From contig JAHHLP010000246.1 of the NCBI GenBank assembly GCA_018679295.1, positions 1-9,208 of the forward strand: DNA of 9,208 nt, read 5' to 3'. The stretch is from Rhodothermia bacterium (GTDB lineage: Bacteria > Bacteroidota > Rhodothermia > Rhodothermales > JABDKH01). Below are positions 1-7,610 of the stretch, piece by piece; within the stretch, counting starts at the first letter, position 1; each line of letters opens with the position of its first letter. The position numbers and the translations under genes were made by a program. The notes beneath the pieces were generated by a model. That model had not been told where the DNA came from and did no database searches. It saw nothing but the letters and a program-made list of their open reading frames with translations.

Positions 1-2607
1 GTCACTCGCCTGGATGGGCTGATACTTGAAGGTGGCGATCAGCGAATCTCCGTTCGCCACGGCCCCGCCAGTCAGAACAATGACGGTTCCGTTGTCCGGG
101 TTCAATGTATAGTCGGTTCCCTCCGTGAGAACGGCGCCACCAAGGGATCGCAACTCAAATGTTTCACTGACTATGTTCTCGAACTGTACTGAAGAGCCTT
201 TGTCAAGGACCGCCCTGATTCGGATTTCCTTCGGCAATTCGTCTGTTACCGTATACACCAAATCGTTTCCGACCTCGTCGAAATCAATTCGGAAGCTCCC
301 GCCCTCCGGAATCGCAAACTCGTCGATGATGTTCAACATGATGTCGCCGGTACCAATGCCGCTCTCCTGAACCACGCCGCCGGCCGCCTCGATGGAGGGT
401 GGAGCGTATCCTGCGACGCGAGGTCCCGGAACGACCTGTACCGTGTTCACATCAAAGATGTAGCGGTCGGTGGTCGGGTCGTAAGTGATTGTCTTGGCCG
501 ATTCGGACGGAGCGATGCCGCCCTGCAGACTACCTTCGTCGCCGCCCTCGAAGCCGCGGTCATAAGCGGTCACCGCGTAGAAGTACGTCTGCCCGTTGAT
601 CACATTGTTCGAGTCCACAAAAGTGTGGAACAGACCCGTGTCATCTCCGAGATCAAACGACACGCCTCGCTGAGGGAAGGGTATCGGCGACGGACCCCGG
701 ATTCCGTTATCGAGGTCGAACTTTGCCTCGACGCCTCGCTCGGTCGTCAGTGGCCGGAAGAGAAATCTCGAGCCGTTGATGTCGGTGATCGTCTGGAGAT
801 CGCTGAACTCATGATCGGTCGATCGGTAGATCACGTAGCCCTCGAAGTCCTTCGATCGCGAAAGCGGGTCAATGCTCTCCTCTGAGCGACTGCCCCAATA
901 GAGAGTGACCTTCTCGTCCCCGGCAACCGCCTTGACAATCGGCTTGTCCGGAGGTCTCGCGAAGCGATAACCTACGTTGTAGATCTGCTGCGAAGTCTCG
1001 GAGTTGAGGAAGAGGTCCTCAAGGTTTTCGCCGATGATCAAGGCAATCGAGAACCGCTTCGTCTCACCCGCACGTAGCTTGAAGTCGCCGGAACCATACA
1101 GGAAGACGTAGTCGCCCGGCTCCGTCGGGACCACGTCGAAGCGACCCGGCTGAACGAAATTCCATACGCGGTCGTCGTTCGATATGCGGTTGCCGGCAAA
1201 GGGAGGTGAGGCAAACGACGTGAGTCCGATCTGATCGCTTTCGTCGATATCCGTGAACTCAAAGTTCGGTTCGCCCGGCTTTGTGATGTCAAACTGACTG
1301 CCTGCGGTTGGCAGGCCGTCTCCTTCACCTTCGTCGCCGGTGCCAGGAATGCCGTCTACGCCCACATCGTCCGTCTCGGCATTCCAATCTCCATCGTTGT
1401 CGATGCCGTCAGTCCACGACTCGTCGACCATGCCGTCGTTGTCATTATCGATACCGTCGCCCTCGAAGGCTACACCATCGAGGATTTCGTTGCCGACGCC
1501 GGGGCTCTCGAGAAACTTGTAGCCGAAGTAACCGGGCACGACACCTGCGATGTCCGAACGGCCGTCGTCATCCCACGCGTAAACAAGGTTGCGGCTCTTG
1601 TCGAAAAAGGCCCAGTCATCAGGCCAGTCGCGTGGTCCGCCGACGTGCGGGTCGCCCCACATTCCGAAGATCACCTTGTCGAGGTCCTTGTCGCTCTTGT
1701 TGGTAATCTTGTACACCAGGAACATGACGTCTTCCGCAAGCGGGTTTGCCCACTGGTAAATGCGCGTCTCCACTTCCAGTCCGAGGCCACGCTGTGTCGT
1801 GTCGTTTTCGAACGGGTAGTACGCAAACTCCTCGTTTGAGTAGTCATTCATGAAGTACAGCAGCTCCTTATCGGCGTTCGACGCGCCTTGCTGCAGTGCT
1901 CCGGGCCAGACATACTCCTGAAGATTCGGGTTAAACCACTCGTCGGGCCAGGAGTCCGGCTTGCCGTCCAGGTTGTCGTCCTGGGCGTCACTGGTCGGAA
2001 TGAATCGGGATTCAGGGTTGACCACCTGAAGGCCCTCGAAGCTTCCTACCGGCTGGGCGCAGGGAATCGGTTGCCAGCCCCACCACGTGAGACCGTCGGG
2101 CGACGTCTCGCCCCCGTTGGAGGTCAGGCCGTCCGACACGATGTGCCAGACATAGACCGAGTCGCCGTTTTCGTCGAGAAGGGGACTACCGGTCGTGTCC
2201 GTGCGCAGTACGCTATTCGGGTCTTCCTTGGGAGCCATGATCTCCGCCGCCACGAAGGGGCCGAACTCGTACCCATATCCGAGCCGGTTCCACACGATGT
2301 CCGTAATCGTGTTGCCCGGCGACGAGATCGAACCGAAGTTCTGAATCTGCGACGTGATCCGGTTGCCGTTCATGATGACGTCCCGCCGGTTCGTGAAATC
2401 CGGGCAGTCCTCGACCACCGCACCACCGGCTTGGTTGCCGGCCTGCTGATCGAGCCACCGCGACACGTCGAAATAGTCCCAGTCCTTTTGCCGCTTGTTG
2501 GCATCCTGTGCCGAAGCGTCCAGCGCTCCGAACGAAAGGCAGACAAGAAGGAGCAGCGTTTTCCGCGCGATAGAAATCATCGCTGTCATATGTGATCGGT
2601 TTTCCAT
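1..2607 (-). CDS. Large exported protein with Asp-rich and fibronectin-III-like regions, partial (C-terminus off the left edge)
   Basis: An uninterrupted frame of 869 codons runs from an ATG at 2607 to the window edge, with no stop seen. Residues 1-33 form a signal peptide: basic start, a Leu-rich core (TLLLLVCLSFGAL) and an ASA|Q cleavage site. Residues about 40-375 are a soluble region rich in Trp, Tyr and Asp that I cannot assign to a named domain. Residues about 379-430 are packed with DNDNDG and DGIDNDGD motifs resembling thrombospondin-3-type calcium loops. Residues about 551-690 resemble a fibronectin-III domain, opening with RPPDKPIVKAVAGDEKVTLYW and ending near YFYAVTAYD. The rest, about 700-869, looks beta-rich. 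The only mature cysteines I noticed in the N-terminal part are Cys68 and Cys183. The start overlaps the stop of the TonB receptor upstream (TAATG), so the protein is probably co-translated with it as a surface or periplasmic partner. Later in-frame ATGs at 2589 and 2580 would also leave a usable signal peptide. A T9SS tail beyond the edge is likely but unseen. Molecular function is unknown. Confidence 0.88.
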   Translation of the reverse strand, partial: MENRSHMTAMISIARKTLLLLVCLSFGALDASAQDANKRQKDWDYFDVSRWLDQQAGNQAGGAVVEDCPDFTNRRDVIMNGNRITSQIQNFGSISSPGNTITDIVWNRLGYGYEFGPFVAAEIMAPKEDPNSVLRTDTTGSPLLDENGDSVYVWHIVSDGLTSNGGETSPDGLTWWGWQPIPCAQPVGSFEGLQVVNPESRFIPTSDAQDDNLDGKPDSWPDEWFNPNLQEYVWPGALQQGASNADKELLYFMNDYSNEEFAYYPFENDTTQRGLGLEVETRIYQWANPLAEDVMFLVYKITNKSDKDLDKVIFGMWGDPHVGGPRDWPDDWAFFDKSRNLVYAWDDDGRSDIAGVVPGYFGYKFLESPGVGNEILDGVAFEGDGIDNDNDGMVDESWTDGIDNDGDWNAETDDVGVDGIPGTGDEGEGDGLPTAGSQFDITKPGEPNFEFTDIDESDQIGLTSFASPPFAGNRISNDDRVWNFVQPGRFDVVPTEPGDYVFLYGSGDFKLRAGETKRFSIALIIGENLEDLFLNSETSQQIYNVGYRFARPPDKPIVKAVAGDEKVTLYWGSRSEESIDPLSRSKDFEGYVIYRSTDHEFSDLQTITDINGSRFLFRPLTTERGVEAKFDLDNGIRGPSPIPFPQRGVSFDLGDDTGLFHTFVDSNNVINGQTYFYAVTAYDRGFEGGDEGSLQGGIAPSESAKTITYDPTTDRYIFDVNTVQVVPGPRVAGYAPPSIEAAGGVVQESGIGTGDIMLNIIDEFAIPEGGSFRIDFDEVGNDLVYTVTDELPKEIRIRAVLDKGSSVQFENIVSETFELRSLGGAVLTEGTDYTLNPDNGTVIVLTGGAVANGDSLIATFKYQPIQASD

Positions 2608-2609
2608 TA
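2607..2609 (-). promoter_or_regulatory. TAATG stop-start overlap (translational coupling)
   Basis: Read on the minus strand, the receptor's TAA stop (2609-2607) shares its last A with the ATG of the downstream exported protein (A at 2607). No Shine-Dalgarno sequence lies just before this ATG. Terminating ribosomes could therefore reinitiate directly, which would tie the output of the two proteins together. The overlap is seen in the sequence; the coupling is inferred. Confidence 0.7.
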
Positions 2610-5369
2610 GAAGCTTAGTGACGCGCCAATCTTGATTTCCCGTGGACGCGAGTACCAGTGTGGACGCGTGTCCCATTCCTCGAGCGTATGGACGCCCGGC
2701 TGGCCGTACTGCGAAACCCACGGCGCATGAACGTTGAGTCGCTCGTTGAGCGAGTAGTTAGCCGTCCCGGTCTCATCAAACACGAACCGTTCGTTCAGAC
2801 GGTCGAAGACGTTAAACACCTTGGCAAACAACCGAACACCGAAGCGGTCAAAACTGAACTGCTTCGACAGATGTGCATCTACGTCGAATTGCGTCGGCTT
2901 TCGAGCGTTGTTCGGAAGCTGATCGATGTTCTGGTCGATCAGATTCGGCGTGTAAGGGTAGCCCGTGCTGAACGACCCGATAAACGACACGCTCCAGCTG
3001 TTGGGCCGAGTGAGGGTAACCGTGGACGAGATGATGTGACGCTGATCAAAGTTGAGTGGTATCAGCTCAAGTTCGTTCTCCCGACCACTCAGGAAATTGA
3101 AGAAGAAGGCACCCGCATCGCTGTTGTTGCCCTCTGCATTCTGGAACGTGTAGTCGATCGTCGCTGACAGTAAGCCGTTGCGCGGACGCCTCTTGGTGAG
3201 CGCAAACGTGACGCCACGAACGTTCGCGTAATCCTTGTTTAGAAAGACCGCATAGTTGCTCTCGCCGGACACGGTACTGAACTGCACGTTCTGCACCGCC
3301 AGGTAATCCCGAATGTCCTTGAAGAAGCCTGTGACGTCGAAGGCCAGGTGGTCGGAAATTTGCTGCTGCAATCCAATCTCGTATTGTACCGCTCGCTCCG
3401 GCCGCATGTCTGCGTTTCCAAAGGTTGGTGTTTCGCCGGCGCCGAATTCGAACTCCGGATTGATGAACATGCTCCGGAGCGGCGGCATCTGTGCAAAATG
3501 TCCGTACGAGAAGTGCAAGATGCCCGTATCCGTGATCGGGAAGGACACTCCGATGCGAGGTAATACAAAGGTCTTGGCATCCGCCTCTTCCAGCCGCCCC
3601 ATCCGTTCTTCAAGCGTTTGGCCGGGGACGGGAGGCGCCAGGAGATCGGCGACCGTCAGCCCGTTGGGCTGGAAGTACTCGACCCGCACGCCCGCATTAA
3701 TAATAAAGTTCTCGAATTCGAGCTTATCCTGAATGTACCCGGCATAGTGCTGGACCTTTTGGTCCTCATACTTGTCGTGCAGCGGGGATTCCAGCGAGGG
3801 CACCGTTGGCACTCGGAATCGATCCAGGTCGAACAGGATCGTAAACACCTCGCGGTCAAGGCTGGTCCACATGCCTTCGACACCGGCCTTTGCCTCGTGG
3901 ACGGTGCCTAGCTGCTTCGTCAGATCGGCCTTCGCGCGAATGGTCTTGGAACTCTCGTATGTGTGCCCCTTGTCGTCACCGCCAAATGTGAAGTTGTTGC
4001 CGGGGAAGCCCACGATGAGGTCGGTTGATACGTAGCGCGGATCTACCGGAGCCTCACCCCGGCGGCATGCCTCATTGCAGCGGTACAGGTAGCGCTCGAA
4101 GTTTTGGTCCTGGTAGGAGGCGCGTAGCGTGTAAAACGTGCGGTCGCTGATCGAATGCGTCCAGTGCAGGCTATGGTTCGTTCCCCGATCATAGTTGGTG
4201 GCCGTCCCGTCCGGATTGAAGCGGTCGGCGAAGGAAACCGATGTCCACTCGTCGTCATCGAACAGGAATGAGTACTCCACCTTAGTTCCTGCCCACGGGC
4301 GGGCGGAGAGCTTTCCGATGAAATTGGTCCCGACACTGGTCCGCATCGGTACCAAGTCTCCTTCGACCGGTCCGTCGATCTCCGAGACGGGAACGCCGTT
4401 CAACTCGTAGTACCACGGGTCTGCGTTGAAATTGGCCGAGTCTCCCGGCGAATGCTCGCGCCGGCCGTAGATCCAACCCTCGTCGTCGTCGTGACGTACC
4501 GACGCGAAAAAGCGCATCTTCTTGAAGAAGGGGATCGGGCCACTTAGGCTCCCTTCGAGCGTGTAGTTGCGCAACGCAACGTCCGACGGCGTGAAGAAGA
4601 CGTCGTCATTCGTGGTGAACGTGTCTCCACCCCAGAAGCTGACGGATCCTGTGTAGTCGGCTCCGCCTTCCTTGGTGACCAGGTTGACGATGCCCGACAT
4701 CGCTTGTCCGTACTCCGCGTTGAAGGCGCCGGATATGACCGTCATCTCCTGGATCGCGTCCGTCGAGACACTCGTTGCAAGGCCATTCGTGTTAAAGGGA
4801 TTGCCAACCGACATGCCGTCCACGAGGTAGGCGATCTCGTTACTGCGGCCTCCGCGAATGTGGATTTCGCCACCCGGACCTTGATTGACGCCGGCCTGTG
4901 TTGTCAGGACGCCGAAGAAACTCTCGACCGGCAGCGCCGCGATCTCCTCCGCAATGACTGTCTTCTTCGAGGCCGTTAAGTCTTTCTGCACGAGTGGCCG
5001 CTCCGCCTGCACAACGATCTCCTCGCCTTCGATCACTTCCTCGCTGAGCGTGATGTCGTACCGGGTCGTCTGGCCGGTGCTTACCCGCAGTCCCGATACC
5101 GTGTGTCTCTTAAAGCCGATGTACGAGAATACCAGAGAGTAGTCGCCTGGGCGTACGTTGATCAGGATGTAGTTTCCGTCTATGTCCGTCACCGTTCCCT
5201 GGCTGGTTCCGTCGATTACGACGTTGACGCCGACCAGCGGATCGCCATTTGCTGCGTCCGTGACGCGGCCGGCGATCTTTCCCTGGCCGAGCGCAGGCAG
5301 GGAGAAGATGGCAAATACGAACAGGGAGGCTGCGAAACGGCCAAAGGCCCGAGTACTGGAGAGTCTCAT
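2607..5369 (-). CDS. TonB-dependent outer-membrane receptor with N-terminal carboxypeptidase-regulatory-like domain
   Basis: This is an outer-membrane gated channel that would import a ligand using energy passed by TonB-ExbB-ExbD; the ligand cannot be told from sequence. Of 920 residues, 1-28 are a signal peptide (core SLFVFAIFSLPALG, then Q). Residues about 31-115 match the carboxypeptidase-regulatory-like fold (GRVTDAANGDPLVGVNVVI, TDIDGNYILINVRPGDYSL). Residues about 125-235 are the plug, with IRGGRSNEIAYLVDGM at 171-186 and AEYGQAMSGIVNLVTKEG ending at 235. The remainder is a beta-barrel of alternating strands and Asp/Gly-rich loops, and it ends in Phe920, as expected for BAM-inserted barrels. 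Length is normal for the family. A predicted external loop holds Cys431 and Cys435 (CNEAC). It resembles SusC in its N-terminal extension, but no SusD lipoprotein follows; the next gene is the large fibronectin-III-like protein, overlapping by one base. The ATG at 5369 is the start that gives a complete signal peptide; no Shine-Dalgarno precedes it. Confidence 0.95.
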   Translation of the reverse strand: MRLSSTRAFGRFAASLFVFAIFSLPALGQGKIAGRVTDAANGDPLVGVNVVIDGTSQGTVTDIDGNYILINVRPGDYSLVFSYIGFKRHTVSGLRVSTGQTTRYDITLSEEVIEGEEIVVQAERPLVQKDLTASKKTVIAEEIAALPVESFFGVLTTQAGVNQGPGGEIHIRGGRSNEIAYLVDGMSVGNPFNTNGLATSVSTDAIQEMTVISGAFNAEYGQAMSGIVNLVTKEGGADYTGSVSFWGGDTFTTNDDVFFTPSDVALRNYTLEGSLSGPIPFFKKMRFFASVRHDDDEGWIYGRREHSPGDSANFNADPWYYELNGVPVSEIDGPVEGDLVPMRTSVGTNFIGKLSARPWAGTKVEYSFLFDDDEWTSVSFADRFNPDGTATNYDRGTNHSLHWTHSISDRTFYTLRASYQDQNFERYLYRCNEACRRGEAPVDPRYVSTDLIVGFPGNNFTFGGDDKGHTYESSKTIRAKADLTKQLGTVHEAKAGVEGMWTSLDREVFTILFDLDRFRVPTVPSLESPLHDKYEDQKVQHYAGYIQDKLEFENFIINAGVRVEYFQPNGLTVADLLAPPVPGQTLEERMGRLEEADAKTFVLPRIGVSFPITDTGILHFSYGHFAQMPPLRSMFINPEFEFGAGETPTFGNADMRPERAVQYEIGLQQQISDHLAFDVTGFFKDIRDYLAVQNVQFSTVSGESNYAVFLNKDYANVRGVTFALTKRRPRNGLLSATIDYTFQNAEGNNSDAGAFFFNFLSGRENELELIPLNFDQRHIISSTVTLTRPNSWSVSFIGSFSTGYPYTPNLIDQNIDQLPNNARKPTQFDVDAHLSKQFSFDRFGVRLFAKVFNVFDRLNERFVFDETGTANYSLNERLNVHAPWVSQYGQPGVHTLEEWDTRPHWYSRPREIKIGASLSF

Positions 5370-5423
5370 GCGTTCAAGCCAAACATGGTTATGTGGACCG
5401 GAGGAAGCGCCTTACAATGCCGG

Positions 5424-5468
5424 TACGAACTCGTATGATAATAAAACTGAAGGGGCCGTTCGAGGCAA
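5424..5468 (-). promoter_or_regulatory. Tentative promoter and operator-like palindrome for the receptor operon
   Basis: On the minus strand, TTGCCT (5468-5463) lies 19 bases before TATTAT (5443-5438), a loose fit to -35 and -10 boxes with a long spacer. Two bases past the -10-like box lies a near-palindrome, TACGAGTTCGTA (5435-5424), with 5-base arms around a 2-base centre, where a transcription start and operator might sit. This would leave a leader of about 60 bases before the receptor ATG. It is the only AT-rich patch in the spacer between the terminator at 5517 and the ATG. The Bacteroidota consensus (TTTG, then TAnnTTTG) is not clearly matched, so this is a guess from position and composition. 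Confidence 0.3.
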
Positions 5469-5516
5469 ATCCCCGTTTTCAATCTCGGAATCGTTGCCCG
5501 CGGCAATGATGCGTGC

Positions 5517-5546
5517 AAAAAAGGGAGGGGCTGCAGGGCCCCTCCC
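5517..5546 (-). terminator. Rho-independent terminator after the VCBS-repeat gene
   Basis: Read on the minus strand, a perfect 9-bp stem (GGGAGGGGC with GCCCCTCCC; 5546-5538 and 5531-5523) encloses a 6-base loop and is followed at once by TTTTTT (5522-5517). It starts about 25 bases past the stop of the VCBS-repeat gene. It should end that transcript and separate it from the receptor operon downstream on the same strand. Confidence 0.9.
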
Positions 5547-5571
5547 CATCATGTGGAAGACGCAAAGCAGA

Positions 5572-7470
5572 TCACTTGATCAGCACCATTTCCTTCGCTT
5601 GTCTGAAGTTGCCGTATTCAAGGGCATAAATGTAGGTGCCGCTCGCGACAGGGAAGCCGGACTCATTGCGCCCGCTCCACGTCACTTCATGGGTCCCGGC
5701 CGAGAGTAACTGATTGTCGATCAGCGTCTTGACCAAGCGGCCCGATACATCGTAGATCCGCACGTTGACGTTCTTGTCCAAAGGCAGTTCAAAGCCGATC
5801 GTAGTCGACGGGTTGAATGGATTAGGGTAGTTGTCGAACAGCTTATAGTCCGACGGCAGCACGATTCGATCCTCATCAAACCCGACTGGAGCGCCACTCC
5901 CGTTTATGATCTTCAGAAACACACGGTGATCGTTACTCGAAGTCGAAACCGTTGTTCGGTCGAACAGGTTCGTGCCGGCGTTGAACACCTCGCTGATCAC
6001 AGACGTGGAGTCGTCGACTCCCTGAATTGAAATCGCAACTTCATTCACCCCGTCGAGGTCGGGATCACCGAGGAAGGCAAGCTTCGATGTAAACTCCGGT
6101 CCTTGGTCGCCCGCTTCGTGATAAACAGTCATGACGCCAAGCGAGTCCCGCTCGACGCGGTTGAACTGGGCAGCCAGCATGTCCGCCGGGAAGGGAACGT
6201 CCCGGATCGTATAGCTGCTGGCGCTCTCGACATCACCGCCTTCGTATTCCGCGATACGGAGCCAAACCGGTTCTTCACCATCGTCGAACTTCTCGCCCGT
6301 GTAGCTGGGTGGAGATCCGATGACTTCCATCTTGCCGTCGCCGTCAAGATCACCGGCCGTGATACCCAGCTCAGAAAGACCTTCCAAAACCTGAAAAGCC
6401 ACATTATCCGACGTGAGGGTCAGCGGATCTTCTCCCGACTCGTAGTTGACAACGGCCGCACTCCCGCAGATCGGACGCGGACTACCACTGCTCCAGCAAA
6501 GTATGGGGTAAAACACTTCATCGTCGCCGTCACCGTTCACGTCCACCGCGACGCCGCCGAAAAACGAAACATCGTCGCCTGTGGTCGACGCGTTCAGAAA
6601 AGCGGCCGGGCTCGCCGTCTCATACGTGTCGGCAGCCGGCACCGTTGCCGTGGTTAGGTTGAAGTTGTTCCAGGCTTGGAATACGATCTCCTTCTGGCCG
6701 TCACCGTCGAGGTCGGCCGGAATTGCCGAGTAGGCACTTCCTCCGCCTCGGTCTACTGGATCGAAATCCTCTCCGACACGAGAGCTCCACCGTATCTCCT
6801 GTATCCAGGTCTCGAAGCCGCTTCCAATATCGTTCTGGACCGAAAACACATACCAGTTGTCATAGCGGTTACTGCTGCCATTGTTCGACATAAACAGCTC
6901 CTGTTTGCCGTCATTGTCGACGTCGTCGACTACCAAGTGCTCGGTTCGCCAGCGATCGGGAAGATCACCGTCGAATTCGTAGACAGTCGCTGGCACAGAC
7001 CCCCAATCATTGTCGCCGACGCTCTCAAATGCGTAGAGGCCGGGAGGAAGGGCACCGATGTTCGGATTCGTATCACTGTAGCCGCGGCCGGCCAGGAAGT
7101 AAATCTCTCCCTTGGTGTCTCCGTCAAGATCGCCAACCGCTATCGCGCGAATATTGTCGACTGTTGCCGTAGAGTCGAGAAAGGGCGTCGTGTATACCAG
7201 TTCCCACACGTCCGCTGAAACGTTCTCAACCACGTGCACCCTCCCTCCGGCGGTGTAGTCGGCCACATATACTTCGTACTTGCCGTCGCCGTCGCCGTCA
7301 AAGGGCCCCTTGACGTCGCGTGCTCCTGAGTGGATACCTGTTGTGTAACCGATACCGAGATCACCGGGCGGTGTGTTAGGCACGATCAGGTCGAACTCGA
7401 TTTCCTGAGCAGATACCGAGGTGAAGGACACTAACAGGGCAATGGCCGTGAGAAGTGCAGCACTTCGCAT
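5572..7470 (-). CDS. Secreted seven-repeat FG-GAP/VCBS beta-propeller protein with T9SS sorting tail
   Basis: This is a 632-residue exported protein, probably a calcium-stabilised seven-bladed propeller of the integrin-alpha type, placed on the surface or released by the T9SS; its ligand is unknown. The signal peptide is residues 1-21 (LLTAIALLVSFTSVSA, then Q). Seven calcium-loop motifs with a D-x-D-x-D-G core and a following acidic residue lie near residues 57, 113, 182, 252, 310, 373 and 468 (for example GDLDGDGKMEV at 373-383). Spacings are 56 to 70 residues, with a longer last gap of 95. Cys325 and Cys335 are the only cysteines I find in the mature protein, so they could form one disulfide. 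Residues about 542-632 are a textbook type A sorting domain: YKLFDNYPNPFNPSTTIGF, then VRIYDVSGRLVKTL, ending EMVLIK. A good Shine-Dalgarno supports the start, and a strong terminator follows. It appears to be a single-gene unit, divergent from the spondin-domain gene. Confidence 0.93.
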   Translation of the reverse strand: MRSAALLTAIALLVSFTSVSAQEIEFDLIVPNTPPGDLGIGYTTGIHSGARDVKGPFDGDGDGKYEVYVADYTAGGRVHVVENVSADVWELVYTTPFLDSTATVDNIRAIAVGDLDGDTKGEIYFLAGRGYSDTNPNIGALPPGLYAFESVGDNDWGSVPATVYEFDGDLPDRWRTEHLVVDDVDNDGKQELFMSNNGSSNRYDNWYVFSVQNDIGSGFETWIQEIRWSSRVGEDFDPVDRGGGSAYSAIPADLDGDGQKEIVFQAWNNFNLTTATVPAADTYETASPAAFLNASTTGDDVSFFGGVAVDVNGDGDDEVFYPILCWSSGSPRPICGSAAVVNYESGEDPLTLTSDNVAFQVLEGLSELGITAGDLDGDGKMEVIGSPPSYTGEKFDDGEEPVWLRIAEYEGGDVESASSYTIRDVPFPADMLAAQFNRVERDSLGVMTVYHEAGDQGPEFTSKLAFLGDPDLDGVNEVAISIQGVDDSTSVISEVFNAGTNLFDRTTVSTSSNDHRVFLKIINGSGAPVGFDEDRIVLPSDYKLFDNYPNPFNPSTTIGFELPLDKNVNVRIYDVSGRLVKTLIDNQLLSAGTHEVTWSGRNESGFPVASGTYIYALEYGNFRQAKEMVLIK

Positions 7471-7479
7471 ACTGTGAAA

Positions 7480-7485
7480 CCTCCT
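7480..7485 (-). promoter_or_regulatory. Shine-Dalgarno AGGAGG for the VCBS-repeat gene
   Basis: On the minus strand AGGAGG sits 9 bases before the ATG at 7470. It is a full consensus match and fixes that start. It stands out because the receptor and its coupled partner have no visible ribosome-binding site. Confidence 0.8.
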
Positions 7486-7599
7486 GGTCGAATATGTTAC
7501 AGTAATGTTATAAACACGAGGGCTCCAGACGGAAACCCGCGCGGCTGTTGAGTATAGGCACTAAGCCGGGGCCTATCAATGTACAAGAACCGCGTAAAC

Positions 7600-7605
7600 G
7601 GCGGA
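7600..7605 (+). promoter_or_regulatory. Weak ribosome-binding site deciding the spondin-domain start
   Basis: GGCGGA lies 5 bases before the ATG at 7611, one mismatch from a Shine-Dalgarno core. With the signal peptide that begins exactly here, it favours 7611 over the in-frame TTG at 7548. Confidence 0.45.
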
Positions 7606-7610
7606 AATCC

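Larger units (their letters stand above)
7471..7610. promoter_or_regulatory. Divergent intergenic promoter region between the VCBS-repeat and spondin-domain genes
   Basis: This 140-base gap separates two head-to-head genes, so it must hold promoters for both. The only AT-rich part is about 7491-7515. It contains a direct repeat of ATGTTA (7494-7499 and 7505-7510, 11 bases apart) running into TTATAA (7508-7513), a palindrome readable as part of a -10 box either way. No convincing -35 partner is visible on either strand. Nearer the spondin-domain gene, ATAGGC (7554-7559) and GCCTAT (7571-7576) could form a 6-bp hairpin in its leader. That promoters lie here follows from the gene arrangement; the exact boxes are uncertain. 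Confidence 0.45.

Noticed and set aside
1308..1706. Arg-rich plus-strand open frame
   Set aside because: It is antisense to the Asp-rich region; the Arg, Cys and Ser repeats are the other-frame reading of repeated GAC/GGC codons.
1888..2595. Long plus-strand open frame (235 codons) opposite the large exported protein
   Set aside because: It lies wholly antisense to a well-supported gene, has no recognisable domain or signal, and is the expected by-product of GC-rich codon use.
2607..5369. SusC/SusD-type glycan utilisation pair
   Set aside because: The receptor has a SusC-like N-terminal domain, but the coupled gene shows no lipoprotein signal or SusD-like helical repeat sequence.
7554..7576. 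Hairpin in the spondin-gene leader as a riboswitch
   Set aside because: A single 6-bp stem with an 11-base loop has no recognisable aptamer features; noted only as a possible leader hairpin.
7548..7610. TTG at 7548 as the start of the spondin-domain gene
   Set aside because: It would put 21 polar, Lys/Arg-rich residues before an otherwise normal signal peptide. The ATG at 7611 has a weak ribosome-binding site and starts the signal peptide cleanly.
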